NCBI GenBank assembly: GCA_947179265.1
Contig: CAMXBB010000103.1
Span: forward strand, 1-5,487
Length of the DNA stretch: 5,487 nucleotides
Direction: 5' to 3'
Source of the DNA: an uncultured Bacillota bacterium
GTDB lineage: Bacteria; Bacillota_I; Bacilli_A; RF39; UBA660
Under the pieces are notes generated by a model, which saw only the letters and a list, made by a program, of their open reading frames with translations, made no database searches and was not told the origin of the DNA. This document shows, piece after piece, positions 1-5,317 of this stretch. Position numbers and translations under genes: made by a program. Position 1 is the stretch's first letter, and each line of letters starts with the position of its first letter.

Positions 1-10
1 AAATAATGCA

Positions 11-673
11 TTAGCTTATACATCTTGCTTTGATAAAATATAAAACACTAAATATACATATCATATATCCTATAAAGTAATTTGCTATCAACATAATAGC
101 TAGTGAAAAAGTATATAGCTTCCATCTATGGTTATTAACAATATTTTCAATACCTAATGTAATAAGTGGTAAGAATACCATCCCATCCAACCACATTATG
201 TTCCAATAATAAGCAGTAAAGTATCCTTGAAAAGCATATAAAAGCCCAAGAGGAATTAAAGCCAGACTTTTATTATTAAATTTCTTGGATATGAAATAGA
301 TAAATGTACAAGCCGCAAACACTGCTTTTATTCCGATAATAAATGAATATGAAGTTAATAAACCACTTCTAGGGAAAAACATTATTAGTATATTAAAGGG
401 ACTGGATAAATAATTTAAAAAATTTCTAAAAAATGGAAGTCCCATCGACATGGTAAATGAATAGGTTAGTCCACTAAATGAATGTAATCTATCATATAAT
501 TCTCCTAGCATGGGACCATATTGATGATAGAAGTCAATACATAATAATGAATTATCCCCAAATGGAATAGTATTGTTTAATTTATATAAAAAACATATTA
601 CAATAAAAGCTATTATAAAAGTTAATACATATAGTTTATTATTTGCTATTTTCTTCGCTATTTTATTCTTCAT
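11..673 (-). CDS. YfhO-family multi-pass membrane protein, N-terminal part (truncated, possibly frameshifted)
   Basis: Reads 220 residues from the ATG at 673. A transmembrane helix lies at about residues 14-31, followed by an extracytoplasmic loop with the YfhO signature D47-F-Y-H-Q-Y-G and then a run of further hydrophobic segments (about 92-100, 108-128, 137-155, 164-174, 188-215). The sequences MGLPFFRNFLNYLSSPFN and WNIMWLDGMVFLPL (residues 159-172) are typical of the family. YfhO proteins are large GT-C-like membrane proteins of roughly 850 residues. The Bacillus subtilis member is linked to glycosylation of lipoteichoic acid, so a cell-envelope glycan role is likely. The frame stops at 11-13 after an atypical tail (KARCIS), leaving about a quarter of the family length. 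In the +1 frame, reading stays open from about position 33 to the window edge, which suggests a single-base frameshift or assembly error. The start is supported by an AGGTGA ribosome site 4 bases upstream. The family call is firm; whether the gene is intact is not. Confidence 0.8.
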   Translation of the reverse strand: MKNKIAKKIANNKLYVLTFIIAFIVICFLYKLNNTIPFGDNSLLCIDFYHQYGPMLGELYDRLHSFSGLTYSFTMSMGLPFFRNFLNYLSSPFNILIMFFPRSGLLTSYSFIIGIKAVFAACTFIYFISKKFNNKSLALIPLGLLYAFQGYFTAYYWNIMWLDGMVFLPLITLGIENIVNNHRWKLYTFSLAIMLIANYFIGYMICIFSVLYFIKARCIS

Positions 674-695
674 ACTATCACCTACCGATATTATA
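674..695 (-). promoter_or_regulatory. -10 box and ribosome site of the YfhO-family gene
   Basis: On the minus strand a perfect TATAAT (695 to 690) is followed by 16 bases and then the ATG. Those 16 bases carry GGTAGGTGAT, a good Shine-Dalgarno sequence (AGGTGA at 683-678). A start site about 7 bases after the -10 box would give a leader of only about 10 nucleotides. No good -35 box is visible; the hexamer at the right spacing is TTCTTA. The same arrangement occurs before the last gene of the window (5295-5317). Confidence 0.6.
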
Positions 696-749
696 CCTTA
701 AATTATTTAATATAAGAAGTATAAAAACTATGATAGGTTATGGTTTTTC

Positions 750-776
750 TTGCAAAAATCCCTTAAATGGTGTAAT
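750..776 (+). promoter_or_regulatory. Candidate typA promoter
   Basis: TTGCAA at 750-755 and TGTAAT at 771-776 are separated by 15 bases, and a TG at 768-769 gives an extended -10. Transcription would start near 783, leaving a leader of about 27 bases. The match is moderate and the spacing short, so the exact location is uncertain. A promoter is expected here because the upstream gene is divergent. Confidence 0.4.
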
Positions 777-793
777 ATTTAGTAGTTATTGAA

Positions 794-805
794 GAGGGAA
801 GTGGA
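794..805 (+). promoter_or_regulatory. typA ribosome binding site (decides the start)
   Basis: The purine-rich stretch GAGGGAAGTGGA precedes the ATG at 810, with GAGGG ending 11 bases and GTGGA ending 4 bases upstream. An in-frame TTG at 789 lies upstream of this site and has no ribosome site of its own. The ATG at 810 gives the family-typical N-terminus, with the GTPase domain starting at once. Confidence 0.65.
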
Positions 806-809
806 CTTT

Positions 810-2618
810 ATGGATAAAATAATAAATATCGCAGTAGTTGCACACGTTGATGCAGGTAAATCAACATTAGTAGATGCACTATTACAACAAAATGGTGTAT
901 TTGGAGAACATGATCAAATAGTGGAACAAGTAATGGATAGTGATGATATCGAAAGAGAAAGAGGTATAACAATCTATTCTAAGAATTGTGCTATTAGATA
1001 TAAGGATTATAAGATTAACATTGTAGATACTCCAGGACATGCAGATTTTTCAAGCGAAGTGGAGAGGGTTATCAAAACAGTTGATACAGTAATTCTTTTA
1101 GTCGATTCAGCTGAAGGAGTAATGCCTCAAACGAGATTTGTACTTAAGAAAGCTTTAGAACAAAATTTAAGACCTATACTATTTATTAATAAGATAGATA
1201 AAAAGGATGCTCGTATTCAAGAAGTTGTTGATATGACATTTGATTTATTTGTTGATTTAAATGCTACAGATGAGCAATTAGATTTCCCAATAGTATATGG
1301 TATTGCAAAACAAGGTATTGCTACATTAGATCCATCTGATTTAGGTGAAAGTAATATAGCACCATTACTAGAAACTATTTTAAAACAAGTTGAGCCTTAT
1401 GCAGGTAATGAAAATGATGATTTACAATTGCAAATTTCATCACTTGCATATGATGGTTATATTGGAAGACTAGGTATTGGTCGTATTAAATCAGGTAAGA
1501 TTAAAAATAATGAAACAGTTACTTTAGTTAAAAATAATGGTGAAGAAACAAGTTTTAAAATAACTAAGTTATTTGTTAATGAAGGATTAAAGAAAGTTGA
1601 AAAAAATGAGGCTTACTATGGTGATATTGTAACTATAGCAGGTTGTTCACATATTTCAATCGGTGATACTATTTGTACACATGGCAAACCAAATCCTCTA
1701 CCTCCAATAGAGATAGAAAAACCAACTCTTTCAATGAACTTCTTAGTAAACAATTCTCCATTTGCTGGTAAGAGTGGAAAGTTCTTAACTAGTAGACATA
1801 TTAAAGATAGATTGGATAAAGAACTAGAAACCAATGTTGGATTAGAAGTTGAAGAATTACCAGGATCAGATGGATATAAGGTATCAGGTAGAGGAGAATT
1901 ACATTTATCTATCTTACTTGAAAATATGCGTAGAGAAGGATATGAATTATCAGTATCTAAACCACAAGTTTTAATCCAAGAAATAGATGGCAAAAAATGT
2001 GAACCATTTGAAACAGTTATTATCAATACTCCATCAGATTTTGCATCTACAGTTATTAGTGACTTACAAGAAAGAAAAGGACTTTTGATGAGTATGACTA
2101 CTGGTGAAGATAATTATACTCACCTAGTATTCTCAGCTCCAACAAGAGGATTAATTGGATATCGTTCAGCATTTATCACTAATACTAAGGGTGAAGGAAT
2201 AATGGTTAGATCATTTGATGAATATAAACCATATGCTGGAGAATTAACTACTCGTAAAAATGGTGTATTAGTATCTATGGAAAATGGTAAGACTTTAGGA
2301 TTCTCATTATTTAACTTACAAGAAAGAGGTCAATTAATAGTTGGACCTGCTACTGAAGTATACGTAGGTATGGTAATTGGTATCAATAATAGAGATAATG
2401 ATTTAAATGTTAATCCATGTAAGAATAAGCAATTAACAAATACTCGTGCTAGTGGATCAGATGATGCAATCGCATTGATTAAACCTAAAACATTTACCTT
2501 AGAGGAAGCATTAGAATTTATTGAAGATGATGAATATGTTGAGATAACTCCTGATGATATCAGGATTAGAAAAGCTATTCTAGATCCAAATGAAAGATAT
2601 AGATTAAATAGGAAATAA
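810..2618 (+). CDS. typA: Ribosome-associated translational GTPase TypA/BipA
   Basis: A complete 602-residue protein, the usual length for TypA/BipA, a GTPase that binds the 70S ribosome at the EF-G site and helps 50S assembly and growth under stress or cold. All five G motifs are in order: G1 AHVDAGKST (11-19), G2 RGIT (51-54), G3 DTPGH (73-77), G4 NKID (127-130) and a G5-like YGIAKQG (163-169). A beta-barrel domain II follows (about 203-295). EF-G-like domains III and V come next (about 303-480), with SGRGELHLSILLENMRREG at 359-377 and APTRGLIGYRS at 443-453. The BipA-specific C-terminal domain contains NPCKNKQLTNTRASGSDDA (535-553) and ends in ITPDDIRIRKAILDPNERYR. In G1, alanine replaces the histidine common in BipA (AHVDHGKTT), as in EF-G-type sites. 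The gene stands alone, with its own promoter region and terminator. Identification is essentially certain. Confidence 0.97.
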   Translation: MDKIINIAVVAHVDAGKSTLVDALLQQNGVFGEHDQIVEQVMDSDDIERERGITIYSKNCAIRYKDYKINIVDTPGHADFSSEVERVIKTVDTVILLVDSAEGVMPQTRFVLKKALEQNLRPILFINKIDKKDARIQEVVDMTFDLFVDLNATDEQLDFPIVYGIAKQGIATLDPSDLGESNIAPLLETILKQVEPYAGNENDDLQLQISSLAYDGYIGRLGIGRIKSGKIKNNETVTLVKNNGEETSFKITKLFVNEGLKKVEKNEAYYGDIVTIAGCSHISIGDTICTHGKPNPLPPIEIEKPTLSMNFLVNNSPFAGKSGKFLTSRHIKDRLDKELETNVGLEVEELPGSDGYKVSGRGELHLSILLENMRREGYELSVSKPQVLIQEIDGKKCEPFETVIINTPSDFASTVISDLQERKGLLMSMTTGEDNYTHLVFSAPTRGLIGYRSAFITNTKGEGIMVRSFDEYKPYAGELTTRKNGVLVSMENGKTLGFSLFNLQERGQLIVGPATEVYVGMVIGINNRDNDLNVNPCKNKQLTNTRASGSDDAIALIKPKTFTLEEALEFIEDDEYVEITPDDIRIRKAILDPNERYRLNRK

Positions 2619-2649
2619 TATCTAGTTTACTTTACTAGATATTTTTTTT
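2617..2649 (+). terminator. Intrinsic terminator of typA
   Basis: A perfect 10-bp stem (AATATCTAGT at 2617-2626 with ACTAGATATT at 2634-2643) and a 7-base loop run into eight T residues (2642-2649). The stem begins inside the typA stop codon (2616-2618). The right arm contains the likely -35 box of the next gene. Confidence 0.9.
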
Positions 2650-2659
2650 GTGGTATAGT
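2631..2659 (+). promoter_or_regulatory. Promoter of the 191-residue membrane protein gene, overlapping the typA terminator
   Basis: TTTACT (2631-2636, 4 of 6 matches to the -35 consensus) and TATAGT (2654-2659, 5 of 6) are 17 bases apart. A TG at 2651-2652 makes an extended -10. The start would be near 2666, giving a leader of about 17 bases that contains the ribosome site GGGGTGG (2672-2678), 4 bases before the ATG at 2683. Confidence 0.65.
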
Positions 2660-2682
2660 AGTGTACCGAATGGGGTGGAATT

Positions 2683-3258
2683 ATGTTAGAAATTTCTAAT
2701 GAAGTTGATTTAGTAAAAGAATTAAAATGGATGAAGATAAAAAATATTATTGCTTGGATTTGGTCTCTTGGAGTTCCTTGTGCTTTGCTTGTTGTGATGC
2801 TTGGATTACTTATTGGTCAAATGTTCTATGGACTTAATAATGTCGGAGCAATCATACCATCACTAAATTTATTGGTTCAAGGTAATCTATGGTTTGGAAG
2901 ACGTCACAATAAAAGAGTCGAAGAGCAATTGAAAACATTAGAAAATAGTATTCGTGAAGAAACTGATACTAGGTGTGCAATTTATGGATTAAAGGATATT
3001 CAAATAGTACCTAAAAATGTAAAAATAGGTGAGGATGTATCAAAAAAGAATTTAGTAGAGATATTTAAAGAAGGACATTATGTTTTAATACGTTCATATC
3101 CTCAAGAAGTTGTTATAAGACAATATGTAGATGATGATGAAGAACTACATGTAGATGTTTTGGTAGATAAGGAAAGACAAGATGCATTAGATTCTCTATA
3201 TAGAGATATGTTGACAGAACCTAAAAAATTATCTTTATGGAATAAGGATTTTAGATAG
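2683..3258 (+). CDS. Uncharacterised membrane-anchored protein (191 aa)
   Basis: I do not recognise this family. After a charged N-terminus of about 20 residues there is one strong transmembrane helix (about 21-48, IIAWIWSLGVPCALLVVMLG and following). A second, weaker hydrophobic stretch (about 53-71) ends in the positive cluster GRRHNKR (72-78). A likely coiled-coil or helical linker (about 78-96, RVEEQLKTLENSIREE) leads into a soluble mixed alpha/beta domain of about 95 residues. That domain contains VLIRSYPQEVVIRQYV and an acidic stretch YVDDDEELHVDVLVD (148-162). The positive cluster suggests a hairpin of two helices with both termini in the cytoplasm, which is inference. The ATG is chosen for its well-placed GGGGTGG ribosome site. 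The gene has its own promoter and codon use like its neighbours. It ends with an 8-bp tail-to-tail overlap with the minus-strand gene beyond it. That it is a real gene is well supported; its function is unknown. Confidence 0.85.
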   Translation: MLEISNEVDLVKELKWMKIKNIIAWIWSLGVPCALLVVMLGLLIGQMFYGLNNVGAIIPSLNLLVQGNLWFGRRHNKRVEEQLKTLENSIREETDTRCAIYGLKDIQIVPKNVKIGEDVSKKNLVEIFKEGHYVLIRSYPQEVVIRQYVDDDEELHVDVLVDKERQDALDSLYRDMLTEPKKLSLWNKDFR

Positions 3259-3580
3259 AATCCATTTTATCGAGTTTATCAAGGAGGTTATTTAAAACCT
3301 CCCTTATTTGTTGTATTTCATCATTACTTGGCCTTGTGAAATTAAAATTTTCAGCATTTCCATAATGTCCATTATTATCATTAGCATTTTGGACATAGTT
3401 TGGATTATAGTTTTGAAATATTTGTTGTATGGCAGAATTTGTTGATAAGATTTGACCAATTAACATAAACCAGTTACCGATAGCATTTTGTTGATTTGCT
3501 GTATAATCTCCAATCATTGCATAACCGAGTATTATTGCTGATAATGTATATACTTTGGGAGTAATATTTGAGGTATTCAT
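3251..3580 (-). CDS. Small hypothetical protein with a hydrophobic N-terminal half (109 aa)
   Basis: I have no named family for this protein. Residues about 11-24 (YTLSAIILGYAMIG) form a short hydrophobic helix. They are followed by the polar DYTANQQNAIGN and a second hydrophobic stretch, WFMLIGQIL (37-45). The middle (about 50-82) is rich in asparagine, glutamine and tyrosine and looks disordered. The C-terminus (about 85-108, DEIQQIREVLNNLLDKLDKM) is a probable amphipathic or coiled-coil helix. This suggests a small membrane-associated protein with a cytosolic oligomerisation helix. The composition and ordered architecture argue for a real gene rather than a chance frame. No Shine-Dalgarno sequence precedes the ATG. 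Instead a TATACT -10-like box ends 5 bases upstream, so the mRNA may be leaderless. The gene lies downstream of the Fem-type gene in the same direction but beyond that gene's terminator, and its last 8 bases overlap the opposing gene. The function is unknown. Confidence 0.7.
   Translation of the reverse strand: MNTSNITPKVYTLSAIILGYAMIGDYTANQQNAIGNWFMLIGQILSTNSAIQQIFQNYNPNYVQNANDNNGHYGNAENFNFTRPSNDEIQQIREVLNNLLDKLDKMDSI
3283..3302 (+). terminator. Hairpin at the convergent overlap; possible terminator of the 2683-3258 gene
   Basis: GGAGGTT (3283-3289) pairs perfectly with AACCTCC (3296-3302) around a 6-base loop, 24 bases after the stop codon of the plus-strand gene. The following bases (CTTATTTGTTGTATTTC) are only moderately T-rich, so this is a weak terminator at best. 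It lies inside the coding region of the opposing gene, where it encodes part of REVLNNLL. Confidence 0.45.
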
Positions 3581-3585
3581 AATAA

Positions 3586-3591
3586 AGTATA
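3586..3591 (-). promoter_or_regulatory. -10-like box immediately before the 109-residue gene
   Basis: TATACT on the minus strand (3591 to 3586) lies 5 bases before the ATG at 3580, so a typical start site would fall on the A of the start codon. No convincing -35 box is visible; TTATTA at 16-base spacing lies inside the preceding terminator. Confidence 0.4.
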
Positions 3592-3593
3592 TG

Positions 3594-3618
3594 AAAAAAA
3601 GGAGTTATAATAACTCCT
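3594..3618 (-). terminator. Intrinsic terminator of the Fem-type gene
   Basis: On the minus strand, GGAGTTA (3617-3611), loop TTA and TAACTCC (3607-3601) are followed by seven T residues (3600-3594). An extra A-T pair (3618/3600) gives 8 bp. The stem starts inside the TAG stop codon (3619-3617) of the upstream gene. Confidence 0.85.
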
Positions 3619-4852
3619 AATGTTTGTTAAATTCATCTTCAATAAAGCTTGTTTTCATAAGACGTTTAAAAACATGATCATTACATATTAAATCGAATTC
3701 ACCAACAAATTCGTAGATGTTTGAATTCCATTTTATCTTAAATTGATTTAATCCATGATACTCGCTTGTTGGTTCAAAATTTCCTGATACTCCTCCTAGG
3801 TCACAGAAATTAAAATAGTTTTTATATCTTTCGAATATTGCATGATACAGGTAATGATTTGGATTTAAATATCGATATTCATCAGAAAATCCACTTGCAA
3901 ATATTGATATACGATTATAATTTTTTATAATTAATGCCCCGGCAACATAATCTACTTTATTCTTTTTTAAACCTTCTGTTGCTTTAATAATTTTATCCTT
4001 GAAGAATTGAATTCTTTTATCAGATTCTATTTTTGCGTTTAAGTTTCTTCTAGACGGATCATTTTCAATCATTTCATTATAGGCATCATTTATTTTTGTT
4101 TCTTTATCATATTGTTCACGGACATTAGTTAGATATCTTTCAAAATCAATCTTTATAAATACTAAATCAATTGAATTATCTTTACTGAACACGTTATAGA
4201 AATTCCTATAGTATGAAACAGGGTTTTTAGTCTTACCTTTTATAAATTCATAGAATATATCCATTTCTCTAGGTTCGCCTAAATCCAAATACATTCCTCT
4301 AGCTAGACATTTTCTGATTTTTTTTCGATATCCTCTATTTATTTTTGTTAAATCATAGTTTTTCATATTAATGTAAGCATTAAATTTTGGAAGTAATAAA
4401 TCAAATTCTTGAAGTTCAATTCTTCTTTTAACATTCATCTGTTTTAAATTATCAATTATTCTTACATTTCCATTATATGATACTATATAATTAGCTTTCT
4501 TACTTGTTTCTCCAATAATTATTTCAGGATTAAATTTTATGAATACAAATCCTTTTCGCTTATAATATTTTCTAAGTTGACTTAAAAAGTCACTTAGTAG
4601 ACTAGTATCATAATAATCTACTAGAAATCCCTTAGGTGCATATCCATACATATTGGAAGTTCCAATCTTCTTAGTTAATATTAATGATGCTGCTCTTATA
4701 TTGTCGCTGTCATCGACAAATCCAATATAATCATAGTCGTATCCATATTCACTCATCAATATTGCATATTTAGATGTTTGACAAAAATTATTTAGTTGAT
4801 GATACATCGCATAATTATCGAATTGGCCATTGCCTAGTTCAACTATCTTCAT
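3617..4852 (-). CDS. Fem/MurM-type peptidoglycan bridge aminoacyltransferase (FemABX family)
   Basis: A complete 411-residue protein, the normal size for the FemA/FemX/MurM family. These enzymes use aminoacyl-tRNA to add amino acids to the stem peptide of lipid II, building the interpeptide bridge at the cytoplasmic face of the membrane. Two GNAT-like subdomains are inferred. The first (about 1-135) has IRAASLILTKKI and YGYAPKGFLVDY. The second (about 136-350) has the basic substrate region NRGYRKKIRKCLARGM (172-187). A charged helical insertion at about 237-297, with a turn near NDPSRRN (264-270), matches the antiparallel coiled-coil arm of Fem proteins. The best family signature is at the end: CDLGGVSGNFEP (350-361), GLNQFKIKW (367-375) and YEFVGEFDL (380-388). 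The ATG at 4852 has the ribosome site AGAGGGG 7 bases upstream. The gene is divergent from secG. The amino acid added cannot be read from the sequence, so no gene symbol is given. Confidence 0.9.
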   Translation of the reverse strand: MKIVELGNGQFDNYAMYHQLNNFCQTSKYAILMSEYGYDYDYIGFVDDSDNIRAASLILTKKIGTSNMYGYAPKGFLVDYYDTSLLSDFLSQLRKYYKRKGFVFIKFNPEIIIGETSKKANYIVSYNGNVRIIDNLKQMNVKRRIELQEFDLLLPKFNAYINMKNYDLTKINRGYRKKIRKCLARGMYLDLGEPREMDIFYEFIKGKTKNPVSYYRNFYNVFSKDNSIDLVFIKIDFERYLTNVREQYDKETKINDAYNEMIENDPSRRNLNAKIESDKRIQFFKDKIIKATEGLKKNKVDYVAGALIIKNYNRISIFASGFSDEYRYLNPNHYLYHAIFERYKNYFNFCDLGGVSGNFEPTSEYHGLNQFKIKWNSNIYEFVGEFDLICNDHVFKRLMKTSFIEDEFNKH

Positions 4853-4859
4853 AGCGCAT

Positions 4860-4880
4860 CCCCTCTAATAAATTATATCA
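4860..4880 (-). promoter_or_regulatory. Extended -10 promoter and ribosome site of the Fem-type gene
   Basis: On the minus strand TGATATAAT (4880 to 4872) is a perfect extended -10 (TGnTATAAT), 19 bases before the ATG. AGAGGGG (4866-4860) is the ribosome site. The -35 region is weak (TTTTAA at 17-base spacing), as is common with extended -10 promoters. The expected leader is about 13 bases. Confidence 0.65.
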
Positions 4881-4917
4881 TACGCTTATTTCAATTAAAA
4901 TTCATTTATTTTTTTAG

Positions 4918-4946
4918 TTGATATTTATTTACAAATATTTTATACT
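4918..4946 (+). promoter_or_regulatory. secG promoter
   Basis: TTGATA (4918-4923) and TATACT (4941-4946) are each 5 of 6 matches to consensus and exactly 17 bases apart, the best classical promoter in the window. Transcription would begin near 4953 and give a leader of about 79 bases. The TTG of the -35 box opens the longest possible frame into secG. It and the in-frame ATG at 4948 lie upstream of the expected transcript start and are therefore not translation starts. Confidence 0.75.
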
Positions 4947-4965
4947 AATGGCATTGATTATTACT

Positions 4966-5008
4966 ATTTATCATATTTCCTTGAATTTTCAATTAAAATA
5001 TGATAAAT
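4966..5008 (+). promoter_or_regulatory. Long hairpin in the secG leader
   Basis: A perfect 13-bp inverted repeat pairs ATTTATCATATTT (4966-4978) with AAATATGATAAAT (4996-5008). The intervening 17 bases can form a small upper stem (TTGA 4981-4984 with TCAA 4989-4992). It sits wholly inside the expected secG leader and ends 13 bases before the ribosome site. No T-tract follows, so it is not an intrinsic terminator. It could be an RNA stability or regulatory hairpin, or a protein-binding palindrome. It matches no riboswitch I know. Confidence 0.55.
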
Positions 5009-5021
5009 TATTATGGAAATT

Positions 5022-5027
5022 GGGTGA
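5022..5027 (+). promoter_or_regulatory. secG ribosome binding site (decides the start)
   Basis: GGGTGA ends 4 bases before the ATG at 5032. It supports the 71-residue SecG start over longer in-frame alternatives. Confidence 0.65.
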
Positions 5028-5031
5028 TGAA

Positions 5032-5247
5032 ATGGAAACAGCATTAATTGTTATATCTGTATTATTGATCGCCTTGGTATTATTACAAAGCAATAAAGCA
5101 CAAGCTGGTGGACAAATAATATCTGGGGGAAATTCTGAATTATTTAAAAATCAAAAGGAAAGAGGATCAGAACTTTTAATAAGTCGATTAACTCTTGTCC
5201 TTGGAATAGCATTTTTTGTTATCTCATTAATATTATATTTACAATAA
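5032..5247 (+). CDS. secG: Preprotein translocase subunit SecG
   Basis: A 71-residue protein, within the normal SecG size range of about 70-80. SecG is the small auxiliary subunit of the SecYEG channel in the cytoplasmic membrane and stimulates SecA-driven export. Two transmembrane helices (about 4-19 and 50-69) flank the conserved cytoplasmic loop. The loop begins with the family signature LLQSNKAQAGGQIISGG (17-33) and continues NSELFKNQKERGSELLISR. The start at 5032 is chosen from the GGGTGA ribosome site, the family length, and the location of the promoter downstream of longer starts. A secG gene followed by rnr is a common Firmicutes arrangement and agrees with the next gene. Here an intrinsic terminator and a new promoter separate the two. 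Confidence 0.93.
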   Translation: METALIVISVLLIALVLLQSNKAQAGGQIISGGNSELFKNQKERGSELLISRLTLVLGIAFFVISLILYLQ

Positions 5248-5249
5248 TT

Positions 5250-5272
5250 AGTACACAATTGTGTACTTTTTT
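5250..5272 (+). terminator. Intrinsic terminator of secG
   Basis: AGTACAC (5250-5256) pairs perfectly with GTGTACT (5261-5267) around an AATT loop and runs into six T residues (5267-5272). It begins 2 bases after the secG stop codon. Confidence 0.85.
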
Positions 5273-5291
5273 AATTTCATACCCCCAATCA

Positions 5292-5317
5292 TGTTATAAT
5301 TTAGGTAGGTGATTAAT
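5292..5317 (+). promoter_or_regulatory. Extended -10 promoter and ribosome site of the RNase R gene
   Basis: TGTTATAAT (5292-5300) is a perfect extended -10. It is followed 3 bases later by GGTAGGTGAT, whose AGGTGA (5307-5312) is the ribosome site 5 bases before the ATG at 5318. The start site would fall close to 5307, giving a leader of about 11 bases. No -35 box is apparent. Confidence 0.65.

Noticed and set aside
723..748. An imperfect hairpin (AAAAACTAT with ATGGTTTTT, one G-U pair, 8-base loop) in the divergent intergenic region.
   Set aside because: Very AT-rich, no gene ends here on either strand, and similar weak pairings are expected by chance at this base composition.
789..809. An upstream TTG start that would add seven residues to TypA.
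   Set aside because: The purine-rich ribosome site lies after this TTG and before the ATG at 810, and TypA proteins start right at the GTPase domain.
1616..2026. A 136-codon open frame on the minus strand inside typA.
   Set aside because: It is antisense to a well-conserved part of typA, has no ribosome site, and resembles no protein; it is a shadow of the real gene.
4918..5031. A longer 109-residue SecG starting at TTG 4918 or ATG 4948.
   Set aside because: TTG 4918 is the -35 box of a near-consensus promoter and both codons precede the expected transcript start. The extra residues are encoded by a hairpin sequence and are not part of SecG.
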